Shown here: positions 8,151 to 19,193 of the stretch, one piece after another | How the letters are laid out: every line of letters starts with the position of its first letter | How positions within the stretch are numbered: position 1 is the first letter of the stretch | Made by a program: the position numbers and the translations under genes | Origin: Iamia majanohamensis | GTDB taxonomy: Bacteria; Actinomycetota; Acidimicrobiia; Acidimicrobiales; Iamiaceae | Length of the DNA stretch: 64,000 nucleotides | Assembly: GCF_028532485.1 (NCBI RefSeq) | Contig: NZ_CP116942.1 | Span: forward strand, 310,001 to 374,000 | Reading direction: 5' to 3' | Notes under the pieces: generated by a model | What the model saw: the letters and a program-made list of their open reading frames with translations, nothing else | Databases searched by the model: none | What the model was told of the DNA's origin: nothing

Positions 8151-8984
8151 TCAGCCGGCCGGGGCCCCGTCCTCGGCGGTCGCCCGACCCTCGGCCCGGG
8201 CCTGGAGGGCCAGGCGGACCGCCACCACCACCAGCAGGGCGGCGAACAGCAGCGACGAGACCCGGGGGTCGAGCCCCAGCGACAGCTGGGAGGCCAGGTA
8301 GGCCGAGACCACGCCGGCCACCCCCACCACCGCCGCGGGGCGGAGCGCGGTCAGGCCCGAGGCCCGGTTGCGGAGCGTGCCCACCACGCTGGTGGGGAGG
8401 ATCACGGCCAGCGACGTGCCCTTGGCCAGCACGAGGGGCAGCCCGAAGGCGATGGTCAGCAGGGGCACGAGGATGATGCCGCCGCCCACGCCGAGCAGCC
8501 CGGCCAGCACGCCGGCCACGAAGCCCAGCGCCACCAGGGCCAGCACCGCCCCGACGGTGAGGGCCGCCCGACCGGCGCCGTCGCCGTCGTCGCCCAGCGC
8601 GAGGCGCACCGCGGTGACGAGCATCAGGGCGGCGAAGGTCCACTGCAGGGCCGGGCCGCTCAGGGTCCGCAGGAAGCGGGTGCCGACCACCGCCCCGGCC
8701 AGCGACCCCACCGTGAGCAGGGCGGCCGCGGCCAGGTCGAGCTCGCCGGCCAGGCCGTAGCCCACCAGCCCGGCACACGAGATGGGCACGATGGCGGTGA
8801 GCGACGTGCCCGTCGCCAGCTTGTGGGGGAACCCGGCCAGGAGGGTGAGGGCGGGGACGATGACGATGCCGCCCCCCACCCCGAACAGGCCCGAGGTGAG
8901 CCCGGCCAGCAGACCGGCGGCCACCACCCACGCCCACGGGACCTCCGACGACGCCGGGGCGGGGGTCGGGGCGTCGGCGGCCAT
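8151..8984 (-). CDS. TauE/SafE-family permease (sulfite/organosulfonate exporter type)
   Basis: 277 residues from ATG 8984 with about eight hydrophobic helices. The two internally related halves each carry the family motif: GLFGVGGGIVIVPALTLLAG near the N-terminus and GLLGVGGGIILVPLLTIAFG in the middle. Each is followed by KLATGTSLTAI or LAKGTSLAVI. TauE/SafE proteins are membrane carriers for sulfite, sulfonates or other small anions; the substrate cannot be told here. The start at 8984 was chosen because the longer frame upstream is Pro/Arg-rich and would run into the divergent peptidase gene. Confidence 0.85.
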   Translation of the reverse strand: MAADAPTPAPASSEVPWAWVVAAGLLAGLTSGLFGVGGGIVIVPALTLLAGFPHKLATGTSLTAIVPISCAGLVGYGLAGELDLAAAALLTVGSLAGAVVGTRFLRTLSGPALQWTFAALMLVTAVRLALGDDGDGAGRAALTVGAVLALVALGFVAGVLAGLLGVGGGIILVPLLTIAFGLPLVLAKGTSLAVILPTSVVGTLRNRASGLTALRPAAVVGVAGVVSAYLASQLSLGLDPRVSSLLFAALLVVVAVRLALQARAEGRATAEDGAPAG

Positions 8985-9120
8985 CGGCGCCACCTTCGCC
9001 CACCGGCCCGGGCGGCCGCGAACCGGCCCGCCCGCCCCATGCCGCCCCGGCGGGGCCGTGGCGGGCCGGGGCCCCGGCACCGGCCCGACCCCCGGGCGCG
9101 GACCTCCTAGGGTCCCGGAC

Positions 9121-9783
9121 ATGTCCGGACCCCTCGCCCTCGTCGGTGGCTCCCCGTTCCGCCCCGAGGTCGTGATCGAGGAGGAGCTGGCCGGCGCCGG
9201 CGCCGAGGAGGTCGTGGTCCTGCCCACCGGGGCGGCCTACGAGCACCCGGAGCGCCTGGTCGAGGCGGCCACCGAGCGCTTCGAGGCCCTCGGGCTCCGG
9301 GTCCGGGGCCTCGACGTGCTGCGCCGCCCCGACGCCATGGACGACGAGGCTGCCGCCGTGGTCCGCGACGCCCGGTTCGTCTACCTCTGCGGCTCCTCGC
9401 CCATGCACCTGCGCTCGGTGCTGAAGGAGACCCCCGTCTGGGACGCAGCGGTGGCGGCCTGGCACGACGGCGCGGTGCTGGCCGGCTCCGCCGCCGGCGC
9501 CATGGTGCTGTGCGACCCGATGGTCGACCCCCGGGGCGGGGCCTTCACCGTGGGCCTCGGGCTCCTGGCCAACATCACCGTGGTCACCGGCTTCGACACC
9601 TGGTCCGAGGACGCCGTGCACCGCACCCGCTTCCTCTCCCCGCCCGACCTGGTGATCGTGGGCGTGGCCACCGGCTCCGCCCTGGTGCGCGACCCCGACC
9701 GCACCTGGCGGGGCGCGGGCCCGGTCGAGCCCAAGGTCTTCGTCGGCGGCCAGCCCGGCACCCTCGCCGACATCCCCACGTGA
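9121..9783 (+). CDS. Peptidase S51/cyanophycinase-like protein
   Basis: 220 residues from ATG 9121. The start PLALVGGSPF and the strand EEVVVLPTGAAYEHPE match the class I glutaminase-like fold of S51 peptidases. The nucleophile elbow reads AGSAAGAMVL, with Ser in the position of the catalytic Ser of dipeptidase E and cyanophycinase. An upstream YLCGSSPMHL strand is also typical. It probably hydrolyses a peptide or isopeptide bond in the cytosol. It diverges from the TauE-like gene and is convergent with the cyclophilin gene. Confidence 0.75.
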   Translation: MSGPLALVGGSPFRPEVVIEEELAGAGAEEVVVLPTGAAYEHPERLVEAATERFEALGLRVRGLDVLRRPDAMDDEAAAVVRDARFVYLCGSSPMHLRSVLKETPVWDAAVAAWHDGAVLAGSAAGAMVLCDPMVDPRGGAFTVGLGLLANITVVTGFDTWSEDAVHRTRFLSPPDLVIVGVATGSALVRDPDRTWRGAGPVEPKVFVGGQPGTLADIPT

Positions 9784-9813
9784 CGTCGTCGGGGAGGTCG
9801 GTCGCCGGCGCTC

Positions 9814-10647
9814 TCAGGCGGGGCGGATCGTCACCGACTCGACCAGGACCACCTCGGTGGGGGTGCCGTTGGTGGCCGCGTCGCCCAGGGAGGCCAGCTC
9901 GGCCACCAGGTCGAGGCCCTCGGTCACCCGGCCGAACAGCGGGTACTCGGGGGTGAGCTGGGCGGCCCCGGCCTCGCTGGCCACGAGGAAGAACTGGCTG
10001 CCGGACACCGCGTCGGACCGGGCCATGGCCACGTCGCCGGGGGCGTAGGCGCCCGACGGCTTCTCGATGTCGGGCATGTCGTAGCCGGGGCCGCCGCTGC
10101 CGTAGTCGGGGATGCCGCTCGAGCCGGTCTGGGCCACGAAGTCGGGCACCAGGCGGTGGAACGGCAGGCCGTCGAAGTAGTGGTAGCGGGCCAGCACCAC
10201 GAAGTTGTTGACCATGGTGGGGGCGGCCTCGGCGTCGAGGGCGACGGTGATGGGGCCCATGGAGGTGGTGATGTCGGCCGCCAGGGCCTGGCCCTCCTCG
10301 ATGCAGGTGGGCGGGGGCTCGGCGAAGGTGGCGATGCGCTCCTCGGAGCCGTCCTCGGCCGGGCACGGGGTGGGGCCCTCGATGGTGCCCCCGGGGGGCG
10401 GGTCCGGCAGCGTCGGGTCCGCCTCCGGCGCCGTGGTGGTGGTGGTGTCGTCGGTGGCGGCCGTCTCGTCGTCGTCGCCGCCGAGGAGCACCACCGCGGC
10501 GGCCACCAGGGCGGCCGCCACCACCAGGACCAGCCCGGCCACGACGAACCGGTGGCGACGCCGGGCCCGGGCCTCGGCGATGCGGGCCGCCTCCATGCGG
10601 GAGCGGTGGCCCTCCTTGTGGCGCTGGCGCTTCTCCTCCGAGGTCAC
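9814..10647 (-). CDS. Membrane-anchored cyclophilin-type peptidyl-prolyl isomerase
   Basis: 277 residues from GTG 10647. A basic cytoplasmic N-terminus (RQRHKEGHRSRMEAARIAEARA) precedes one hydrophobic helix, then a Thr/Pro/Asp-rich linker. The C-terminal cyclophilin domain (about residues 120-275) contains TTSMGPITVALD, APTMVNNFVVLARYHYFDGLPFHRLV, and GSQFFLVASEA. The PFHRLV and SQFF segments carry active-site Arg and Phe residues. It should catalyse proline isomerisation outside the cell membrane. This architecture is common in Actinobacteria. Confidence 0.88.
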   Translation of the reverse strand: MTSEEKRQRHKEGHRSRMEAARIAEARARRRHRFVVAGLVLVVAAALVAAAVVLLGGDDDETAATDDTTTTTAPEADPTLPDPPPGGTIEGPTPCPAEDGSEERIATFAEPPPTCIEEGQALAADITTSMGPITVALDAEAAPTMVNNFVVLARYHYFDGLPFHRLVPDFVAQTGSSGIPDYGSGGPGYDMPDIEKPSGAYAPGDVAMARSDAVSGSQFFLVASEAGAAQLTPEYPLFGRVTEGLDLVAELASLGDAATNGTPTEVVLVESVTIRPA

Positions 10648-10795
10648 GGCGGGCGACGGTACCCGCTGGTCCGGGCCCGGCGCGGTCCACCTCGGTCCCC
10701 GGCGGCCCGGGGCGCCGGCCGAGCGCCGGGTCCGCCACCGCGGAGCGTCGTCGACCACCCACGCGCCGAGCAGGCCGGTGGGGCAGACTGTGCCG

Positions 10796-11386
10796 ATGGC
10801 CGCCTCCCCCTCCCCCGACGCGGCACCGGCCGACGGCTCGGACCACGACGGGGCCACCGAGGACGCCTTCGCCCTGCGCGTGGGCCAGCGGCTGCGGGCC
10901 ATCCGCCAGGCCCAGGCCCTCTCGCTCTCGGACGTGGAGGAGCGCTCCGGGGGGCGCTGGAGCGCCTCGGCGGTGGGGGCCTACGAGCGGGGCTTCCGCA
11001 ACCTGAGCCTGCCCCGGCTCAAGGCCCTGGCCGACTTCTACCGGGTCCCGGTCAGCGTCCTCATGGGCGAGACCGGCCCGGCCGGCGAGCCCCGGGACCG
11101 CCGCAAGCTGGTCCTCGACCTCGACGCCCTGCGCGGCGTCGACGCGGCCGAGCCCGTGCAGCGGTTCGTCCAGTCGATCATCGAGGCCCGGGGCGACTTC
11201 AACGGCCGGGTCCTGTCGCTCCGCCACGACGACCTCAAGGCCCTGTGCGTGCTCTGCGGCGGCGACATCCCCACCGGGGTGGCCCAGCTGCGGGCCTGGG
11301 GCGTCCTGGTCGACGGCCCCGAGGTCGCCGAGCCGCCCCCCGACTTCCGGGCCCGCCCGGGCCGGGCCACCGACCGCCCCGCCTGA
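10796..11386 (+). CDS. bldD: BldD-family developmental regulator with c-di-GMP signature
   Basis: 196 residues from ATG 10796. The N-terminal helix-turn-helix (about residues 25-85) reads RVGQRLRAIRQAQALSLSDV, then GRWSASAVGAYERG, with the usual BldD residues PRLKALADFYRVPV after it. The C-terminal domain keeps the BldD c-di-GMP signature RxD-x8-RxxD exactly (RGDFNGRVLSLRHDD). In Streptomyces, c-di-GMP clamps two BldD subunits and allows repression of development genes. That knowledge comes from the family, and the targets in this organism are unknown. The first 20 residues are a disordered Ala/Pro/Asp extension. lysC follows in the same direction 95 bases downstream. Confidence 0.88.
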   Translation: MAASPSPDAAPADGSDHDGATEDAFALRVGQRLRAIRQAQALSLSDVEERSGGRWSASAVGAYERGFRNLSLPRLKALADFYRVPVSVLMGETGPAGEPRDRRKLVLDLDALRGVDAAEPVQRFVQSIIEARGDFNGRVLSLRHDDLKALCVLCGGDIPTGVAQLRAWGVLVDGPEVAEPPPDFRARPGRATDRPA

Positions 11387-11395
11387 CCGCCGGCC

Positions 11396-11447
11396 CGTAC
11401 CGGCGCGGGATGTGGTCGCCCTGACGACCGGACGGCGGACCACTTCG
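11396..11447. repeat. Possible distant copy of the CGTACCGG palindromic repeat
   Basis: After the bldD stop the sequence starts CGTACCGG, contains the short stem GGTCG...CGACC and ends with ACCACTTC, as in the copy at 4036. The middle does not align well, so membership is uncertain. Confidence 0.3.
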
Positions 11448-11481
11448 GAGCGGGTTGGCGGGGGCGGTACCGTGCTCGTCC

Positions 11482-12702
11482 GTGGCCCTGGTCGTCCAGA
11501 AGTTCGGAGGGACGTCGGTCGCCGACCCCGACCGCATGCGGGAGGTCGCCGACCACGTCGTGCGCACCCGTCGTCGGGGTGACGACGTGGTGCTCGTCGT
11601 CTCCGCCATGGGCAAGGAGACCGACGAGCTGCTGCGCATGGCCGGCCAGGTCGCCAAGGCGCCGGTGGGTCGGGAGATGGACATGCTCATCACCGCCGGG
11701 GAGCGCAAGGCCACCGCGCTCGTGAGCATGGCCCTGCACGACCGGGGCGTCCCCGCCGACTCCTTCACCGGGAGCCAGGCCGGGTTCGTCACCGACACCA
11801 ACCACATGAACGCCAAGATCCTGGAGGTGCGCCCGGACCGGGTGCGCCAGGCCCTCGACGAGGGCCGGGTCCCGGTGGTGGGCGGCTCCCAGGGCGTCTC
11901 CACCGAGCACAACGTCACCTTCTTCGGCCGGGGCGGCTCGGACACCACCGCGGTGGCCCTGGCCAACGCCCTCGGGGGCGTGTGCGAGCTCTACACCGAC
12001 GTGTCCGGGGTGTTCACCACCGACCCCCGCGTGGTGCCCGTGGCCCGCAAGCTGTCGAGCATCAGCTTCGACGAGATGCTGGAGATGTGCGCGTGCGGCT
12101 GCCCCAAGCCGGCCATGCGCGCGGTGGAGTTCGCCCGGACCCACAAGGTCCCGCTGCACGTGCGGTCGGCCTTCACCTGGGAGCCGGGCACCTGGATCGA
12201 CGAGGAGGATGCAGCGATGGAGCAGGCCATGGTCTCGGGGGTCGTCGGCGACGACTCCGAGGCGAAGATCACCATCACCAACCTGCCCGACACGCCGGGC
12301 ATCGCCGGCCGGCTGTTCCGCGGCCTGGCCGCCCGGGGGGTGAACGTCGACATGATCGTGCAGAACGTCTCGGCCGGCGGGGCCACCGACATCTCCTTCA
12401 CCCTGCCCAAGGACGACCTGCCCGCGGGTCGGGAGGTGAGCGACGGCCTGGCCGCCGAGCTGGGCGCCGACCAGGTCATCGCCGACGACGGCATCGGCCG
12501 GGTGAGCCTGGTGGGCGCGGGCATGAAGTCCCACCCCGGCGTGGCCGCCACCGTGTTCGAGCAGCTGGCCGCCGACGGCATCAACATCGAGATGATCTCG
12601 ACCTCGGCCATCCGCATCTCCTGCATCGTGCGCGAGGTCGACCTCGACCGGGCCGTGACGGTGCTCCACACCGCCTTCGGCCTCGACGCCGCCCCCGCCT
12701 GA
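11482..12702 (+). CDS. lysC: Aspartate kinase
   Basis: 406 residues from GTG 11482. The start VALVVQKFGGTSVADPDRM holds the kinase KFGGTS motif. FFGRGGSDTTAVALA and LYTDVSGVFTTDPRVV complete the amino-acid kinase domain. Two C-terminal ACT domains begin near MEQAMVSGVVGDD; the segments TNLPDTPGIAGRLF and NIEMISTSAIRISC are typical of lysine/threonine feedback sites. It phosphorylates L-aspartate, the first step toward lysine, threonine, methionine and diaminopimelate. In many relatives an internal start near the MEQAM Met yields a separate beta subunit. A strong hairpin follows the stop, and asd lies two genes downstream. Confidence 0.96.
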   Translation: MALVVQKFGGTSVADPDRMREVADHVVRTRRRGDDVVLVVSAMGKETDELLRMAGQVAKAPVGREMDMLITAGERKATALVSMALHDRGVPADSFTGSQAGFVTDTNHMNAKILEVRPDRVRQALDEGRVPVVGGSQGVSTEHNVTFFGRGGSDTTAVALANALGGVCELYTDVSGVFTTDPRVVPVARKLSSISFDEMLEMCACGCPKPAMRAVEFARTHKVPLHVRSAFTWEPGTWIDEEDAAMEQAMVSGVVGDDSEAKITITNLPDTPGIAGRLFRGLAARGVNVDMIVQNVSAGGATDISFTLPKDDLPAGREVSDGLAAELGADQVIADDGIGRVSLVGAGMKSHPGVAATVFEQLAADGINIEMISTSAIRISCIVREVDLDRAVTVLHTAFGLDAAPA

Positions 12703-12752
12703 GGCCACCCCTCGCCGGCGGCCCCGCCGGGCGGCCGTCCGCCCAGAAGCAT

Positions 12753-12804
12753 CGAACCAGCGACCAGACGCGTCGCCAGGACGACGCCTCTGGTCGCTGG
12801 TTCG
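12753..12804. terminator. Strong hairpin after lysC
   Basis: Two 23-base arms (12753-12775 and 12782-12804) are complementary with one mismatch and enclose a six-base loop (CCAGGA). The stem includes the uninterrupted core AACCAGCGACCAGA. There is no T-run, as is usual at this G+C content. Its place 50 bases after the lysC stop, before a separate transcription unit, suggests a terminator. Confidence 0.7.
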
Positions 12805-12913
12805 CAGGGGTGGTCGGCGCGGCGACGCCCGAGGTGACCGTGCCGGGGGTGGGGGAGGCGGGTGGAGCGGAACGGACGGGCGCGACCGGGGTCGGGCCCG
12901 GTAGGAACGGACC

Positions 12914-14972
<2,059 letters not shown>

Positions 14973-14976
14973 TTCC

Positions 14977-15026
14977 CGTACCGGTGTCGGCTCCCCGTCG
15001 CCGGCGACGGTGAGCCTTCACCACCT
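14977..15026. repeat. Third copy of the 50-bp palindromic repeat
   Basis: It starts CGTACCGGTG, four bases after the asd stop, and aligns over 50 bases with the pair at 4036-4147. The core is CCGTCGCCGGCGACGG, a perfect 16-base palindrome different in sequence from the GTGCCCGGGCAC core of the first copy. The change keeps the pairing. It lies between the convergent asd and VOC genes, so it may end transcription from both sides. Confidence 0.65.
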
Positions 15027-15028
15027 CG

Positions 15029-15424
15029 TCAGTCGACGCGGCTCCGGAGCGGGTGGTCGGGCGGGACCTCCACCAGCACGATCCGCACCCCGTCGGGGTC
15101 CGACACCCAGCACTCGACCAGGCCCCAGGGCATCCGCTCCGTCCCCCGGTCGATCGCCACCCCCTCCCCGGCCAGGCGGGCCTCCTCGGCGGCGGCGTCG
15201 GCGACCTGGAGCCAGACGATGGCGTCGTCGGAGCGGTCGGGGACCGAGGCGTCCCCGGTGGTGAGCTCGATCGCGCCGCCGCCGGCGAAGAGGACGACGC
15301 CGAGGACCTCGCCCCCGCCGCCGTACTCCCGGGCCACGGTGAGGCCCAGCACGTCCTCCCAGAAGTGCCGGGACCGGGCCAGGTCCCGGCACCGGAAGAT
15401 GGTGCGCATCGAGAGGACGTCCAC
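15029..15424 (-). CDS. Glyoxalase/VOC-family protein
   Basis: 131 residues from GTG 15424; an ATG five codons inside is an alternative start. The VOC beta-alpha-beta pattern is seen in TIFRCRDLARSRHFWEDVLGL and VECWVSDPDGVRIVLVEVP. A Glu (AIELTTG) and a late Glu (LVEVP) could be metal ligands. Such proteins include glyoxalases, dioxygenases and resistance proteins; no substrate can be assigned. It is convergent with asd. Confidence 0.8.
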   Translation of the reverse strand: MDVLSMRTIFRCRDLARSRHFWEDVLGLTVAREYGGGGEVLGVVLFAGGGAIELTTGDASVPDRSDDAIVWLQVADAAAEEARLAGEGVAIDRGTERMPWGLVECWVSDPDGVRIVLVEVPPDHPLRSRVD

Positions 15425-15533
15425 GCCCCGATCCTGGCGCGTGGCCGCGGTCGGCGCAGGAACCCGGTCACCAGGGCAGTTCCCCCCGCTCGGACCTCAC
15501 CTCGGGCCGCGATCGTCAGTAGGGTCCTGGCTG

Positions 15534-16286
15534 ATGCGCCGTCGGCCCACCGCCCGCCTCGGCCCCGCGACCGCCGTGGTCGCGGTCCTCGTGCTGGGAG
15601 GGTGCGGGACCTCCTTCGGCCTGGCCGACCCCGCCTCCGAGCAGGCCGACACGGTGGCCTCGTTCTGGTCGCCGGCCGTGTGGGCCGCCCTCGCCGTCGG
15701 CGCCTTCGTCTGGGCCCTCATCACCTGGTCGATCATCCGCTACCGGCGCCGCAGCGACGCCCTCCCCACCCAGGTCGCCGAGCACATCCCGATCGAGCTC
15801 ACCTACACGGTGATCCCCATCATCATCGTGGTGGTGCTCTTCGCCTTCGGCACCCTGGCCCAGCGCGACGTCAGCGACCGGGCCTCGGACCCCGACGTGA
15901 CCGTCCTGGTCGAGGGGTTCCAGTGGTCGTGGCGGTTCACCTACGAGGACCAGGACGTCATCGTCACCGGTGACGGCGAGGGCACCGACGGCCCCGAGCT
16001 CGTCCTGCCCGTCGACCAGACCACCCGGCTGGAGCTGGTGGCCCTGGACGTGAACCACTCCTTCTGGGTGCCGCGGTTCCTCTCCAAGCGCGACCTCATC
16101 CCCGGCGTCGACAACGAGATCGACGTGACGCCCAACGTGCTCGGCACCCACCAGGGCCGCTGCGCCGAGTTCTGCGGCCTCGACCACTGGCGCATGTACT
16201 TCAAGGTGCGGATCGTGAGCGAGGCCGACTTCCAGGCCTGGGTGGCCGAGAACGCCGACACCACGATCGAGGAGGGCGGCGGATGA
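15534..16286 (+). CDS. ctaC: Cytochrome c oxidase subunit II
   Basis: 250 residues from ATG 15534. A lipobox (VLGGC, C24) follows the signal sequence, two membrane helices follow, and then the extracellular CuA domain. CuA ligands are visible: H175 in NHSFWVP, and C210, C214, H218 and M221 in [21 protein letters not shown] is the aromatic patch for electron entry. The subunit takes electrons from the dihaem QcrC in the actinobacterial bc-aa3 supercomplex. It overlaps ctaD by four bases (ATGA), and ctaD in turn overlaps ctaF. Confidence 0.96.
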   Translation: MRRRPTARLGPATAVVAVLVLGGCGTSFGLADPASEQADTVASFWSPAVWAALAVGAFVWALITWSIIRYRRRSDALPTQVAEHIPIELTYTVIPIIIVVVLFAFGTLAQRDVSDRASDPDVTVLVEGFQWSWRFTYEDQDVIVTGDGEGTDGPELVLPVDQTTRLELVALDVNHSFWVPRFLSKRDLIPGVDNEIDVTPNVLGTHQGRCAEFCGLDHWRMYFKVRIVSEADFQAWVAENADTTIEEGGG

Positions 16287-17965
16287 CCGCGACCGTCGAC
16301 GCCCCGGAGACCCTGCCGGCCGACGACGAGGAGGAGCGCCCGCCGTCGTCGGTGCGGGCCCGGGGGCTGCTCGGCTGGCTGACGAGCACCGACCACAAGG
16401 TCATCGGGATCGGCTACGTCATCACCGCGCTCGGCTTCTTCGCCCTGGGCGGGGCCCTGGCCGAGGTGGTGCGGGCCGAGCTCTACTCACCGGGCACGCA
16501 GTTCATCGAGCCGGGCACGTACAACCAGGTCTTCACCATGCACGGCAGCGTGATGATCTACCTGTTCATCGTGCCCATGGCCTTCGGGTTCGCCAACTAC
16601 CTGGTGCCGCTGCAGATCGGGGCCAAGGAGATGGCCTTCCCCCGGCTGAACGCGCTGGGGTACTGGCTGTTCCTCTTCGGCGGGCTCACCATGGTCTCGG
16701 GCTTCCTCACCGCCGACGGGCCCGCCGCCTTCGGCTGGACCGCCACCGCACCGCTGTCGGAGGCCATCCGCAACCCGGCCATCGGCAACGACCTGTGGCT
16801 GCTGGCGATCATCATGGCCGGCACCGGGACGATCATGGCCGCGGTCAACGTGGTGGCGACCACCCTCGCCATGCGTGCCCCGGGCATGTCGATGTTCCGC
16901 ATGCCCATCTTCACCTGGAACATGCTCGTCACCAGCGTGCTGGTGCTGATCGCCTTCCCGATCCTCACCTCGGCCTCGATCATGATGCTGGCCGACCGCC
17001 TCCTCGACGGGCAGATCTTCAACTTCGAGGGCGGGGGCCAGCCCATCCTCTGGCAGCACCTGTTCTGGTTCTTCGGCCACCCCGAGGTGTACATCGCGGT
17101 GCTGCCGTTCTTCGGCATCGTCACCGAGATCTACCCGGTGTTCTCCCGGCGCCCGGTGTTCGGCTACCGGGGCATCGTCTTCGCCACCCTCACCATCGCC
17201 TCGCTGTCGGTCGGGGTGTGGGCCCACCACATGTTCACCACCGGGGCGGTGGAGGTGAGCTACTTCTCGGCCCTGTCGCTGCTCATCGCCGTGCCCACGG
17301 GCGTGAAGTTCTTCAACTGGATCGGCACCATGTGGGGCGGCCAGCTCACCTTCCCGACCCCGATGCTGTGGGCCGTGGGCTTCCTCTTCCTGTTCCTCTT
17401 CGGCGGCCTCACCGGCGTGCTGCTGGCCCTGCCGGCGCTCGACTTCGCCGTCCACGACAGCTACTTCGTCGTCGGCCACATGCACTACGTGATGTTCGGC
17501 GGCTCCGCCTTCGCCATGTTCGCCGGCATCTACTACTGGTTCCCGAAGGTCACCGGCCGGATGATGGGCGAGGGCCTGGGCAAGCTCCACTTCGCCCTCA
17601 CCTTCATCGGCTTCAACACCACGTTCCTCGTCCAGCACGTGCTCGGCGCCGAGGGCATGCCCCGGCGGGTGGCCGACTACCTGCCCGAGGACGGCTTCAC
17701 CACCCTCAACCGGATCTCGACGATCGGGGCCATCATCCTCGCCCTCTCCGTCATCCCCTTCGCCTGGAACGTCATCCACTCGGCGCGCAAGGGCGCCATC
17801 GCGGGCAGCGACCCGTGGGGCGGCCACACCCTGGAGTGGGCCACCACCTCGCCGCCCCCGCCGTGGAACTTCGACGAGCTGCCGCCCATCCGGTCGAACC
17901 GGCCGCTGTGGGACGTGCGCCACCCGCCCGACGAGGCCCGGGTGCCCGAGGAGGCGCACTCGTGA
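16283..17965 (+). CDS. ctaD: Cytochrome c oxidase subunit I
   Basis: 560 residues from ATG 16283. Twelve or more membrane helices. H87 (FTMHGSVM) and H401 should bind haem a, H399 (VVGHMHYVM) haem a3, and H266, H315 and H316 bind CuB ([17 protein letters not shown]). Y270 is placed for the His-Tyr crosslink. This is the oxygen-reducing, proton-pumping core of an A-type oxidase. The N-terminal 35 residues are an acidic extension before [11 protein letters not shown]. It is coupled to ctaC and ctaF by four-base overlaps. Confidence 0.97.
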   Translation: MTATVDAPETLPADDEEERPPSSVRARGLLGWLTSTDHKVIGIGYVITALGFFALGGALAEVVRAELYSPGTQFIEPGTYNQVFTMHGSVMIYLFIVPMAFGFANYLVPLQIGAKEMAFPRLNALGYWLFLFGGLTMVSGFLTADGPAAFGWTATAPLSEAIRNPAIGNDLWLLAIIMAGTGTIMAAVNVVATTLAMRAPGMSMFRMPIFTWNMLVTSVLVLIAFPILTSASIMMLADRLLDGQIFNFEGGGQPILWQHLFWFFGHPEVYIAVLPFFGIVTEIYPVFSRRPVFGYRGIVFATLTIASLSVGVWAHHMFTTGAVEVSYFSALSLLIAVPTGVKFFNWIGTMWGGQLTFPTPMLWAVGFLFLFLFGGLTGVLLALPALDFAVHDSYFVVGHMHYVMFGGSAFAMFAGIYYWFPKVTGRMMGEGLGKLHFALTFIGFNTTFLVQHVLGAEGMPRRVADYLPEDGFTTLNRISTIGAIILALSVIPFAWNVIHSARKGAIAGSDPWGGHTLEWATTSPPPPWNFDELPPIRSNRPLWDVRHPPDEARVPEEAHS

Positions 17966-18504
17966 GCGACGACGACCGCCACCCGGTCGAGCGGGACGAG
18001 GCCGCCACCAGCGAGGCGGTGGCCGAGGACGAGGGCCGCACCGCCGGCGCGGTGGCGGTCGAGGAGGCGAACCGCGACGACGCCGGGCGGGGCTCCACCG
18101 ACGACCAGGACCCCGACGCCTGGGGGCTCCAGGCCAAGATCTTCGGCGCCATCGCCGTGTTCATGGTGGTCATCGCCGTCGTCTACTGGTTCATGTCCTA
18201 CGAGGCGGCCGGCACCACCTTCCTCGCCGTCTCCGCCCTGATGACCGGCGTCCCCGCCCTCTACCTGGGCTGGCCCCGCAACCGGGGGGACCGGGCGGCG
18301 CCCCAGGTGCACCACGAGCCGGGCCACGACCCCCACGACGGGGTGTGGTTCCCCGACGCCAGCATCTGGCCCCTCGCCATCGGCGTGTCCATGGCCCTGG
18401 TGGGCAACGGCTTCCTGCTCGGGCGGTGGCTGCTCGCCCCCGCCCTCGTGCTCCTCGCCTGGTCCATCGGCGGCATGATCCGCCAGGGCCGCCACCGCCT
18501 GTAG
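17962..18504 (+). CDS. ctaF: Cytochrome c oxidase subunit IV, actinobacterial CtaF type
   Basis: 180 residues from GTG 17962 (GTGA overlap with ctaD). A highly acidic, Ala-rich N-terminal extension of about 50 residues precedes [22 protein letters not shown]-type helices, a short loop (GWPRNRGDR), the [21 protein letters not shown] segment and two more helices. CtaF is a small membrane subunit of the actinobacterial aa3 oxidase. Mycobacterial CtaF is about 140 residues; the excess here is the N-terminal tail. The operon position supports the call more than sequence identity does. Confidence 0.85.
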   Translation: MSDDDRHPVERDEAATSEAVAEDEGRTAGAVAVEEANRDDAGRGSTDDQDPDAWGLQAKIFGAIAVFMVVIAVVYWFMSYEAAGTTFLAVSALMTGVPALYLGWPRNRGDRAAPQVHHEPGHDPHDGVWFPDASIWPLAIGVSMALVGNGFLLGRWLLAPALVLLAWSIGGMIRQGRHRL

Positions 18505-18569
18505 CCGCCCGCCCGGCGCCCCTCCGGCCCCGGCGACCGGGACGGGCCGTGGCGCCGTAGCCTGGCGCC

Positions 18570-18734
18570 ATGGCGCACGACGGCGACGAGACCACCGAGC
18601 ACATGATCGAGGGCACCCGGGCCGCCCGGGAGGCGGCCGAGGAGGCCGTCGAGGACGTCCACGAGGACGCCGACGAGCTCGAGGAGCGGCTCGAGTCCGA
18701 GGGCCTGGAGCCCGGCGCCGACGACGAGGAGTAG
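18570..18734 (+). CDS. Small acidic helical protein (54 aa)
   Basis: ATG 18570 to TAG 18732-18734. The protein is almost all Glu, Asp, Ala and Arg with heptad-like spacing (AAREAAEEAVEDVHEDADEL), so a single charged helix is likely. It has no Cys and no membrane segment. It follows the cta genes by 65 bases and ends four bases before the convergent ankyrin gene. Strong third-position G/C bias supports that it is real. Function unknown; a small partner of the oxidase complex is only a guess. Confidence 0.5.
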   Translation: MAHDGDETTEHMIEGTRAAREAAEEAVEDVHEDADELEERLESEGLEPGADDEE

Positions 18735-18737
18735 GCC

Positions 18738-19193
18738 TCAGCCCGCCCCGTCGGGCGGCCCCGGGGACCCCTCGGCCCCGCCCCCGTCGGCGGGGTCGAC
18801 GCCGAGGAGGGCCAGCAGGTCCCCCCGCCCGAACATGCGGGCGGTGGCCACCGGCGTGGGCTGGCCCGCGGCGGGGTCGGCCCCGCCGTCCACCAGGGCC
18901 GCCACCACGTCGGCCTCGCCCTTGAACACGGCCCCGGCCAGCGGGGTCTGGCCCTTGTCGTTGGCCCGGTCGGGCTGGGCCCCCCGGGCCAGGAGGGCCC
19001 GGACCGTGGCCGCGTGGCCGTGGTACGCAGCCAGCATCACGAGCGTGTCGCCGCTGTCGTTGGCCAGGTCGGCCGGGACGCCCGCCTCCACGTAGGCGTC
19101 GAGGGTGGCGGTGTCGCCCCGGCGGGCCATGTCGAACACACGCCCGGCCAGGTCCTCCAGGCCGGCCTCGTCGGCCGGCTCGCCGTCGGCCAT
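18738..19193 (-). CDS. Ankyrin-repeat protein coupled to qcrB
   Basis: 151 residues from ATG 19193, whose first base is also the last base of the qcrB stop (TGATG), so it is translated from the qcr operon. About four ankyrin repeats are visible: MARRGDTATLDAYVEAGVPA, SGDTLVMLAAYHGHAATVRA, KGQTPLAGAVFKGEADVVAA and a last partial repeat. No signal peptide, so cytosolic. Ankyrin repeats bind proteins. In this place it may act on assembly or stability of the bc complex, but no direct evidence exists. Confidence 0.88.
   Translation of the reverse strand: MADGEPADEAGLEDLAGRVFDMARRGDTATLDAYVEAGVPADLANDSGDTLVMLAAYHGHAATVRALLARGAQPDRANDKGQTPLAGAVFKGEADVVAALVDGGADPAAGQPTPVATARMFGRGDLLALLGVDPADGGGAEGSPGPPDGAG

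Noticed and set aside
12720-12830. Similar peptides on both strands suggesting a mirrored gene
   Set aside because: They come from the lysC hairpin, which reads alike on both strands.
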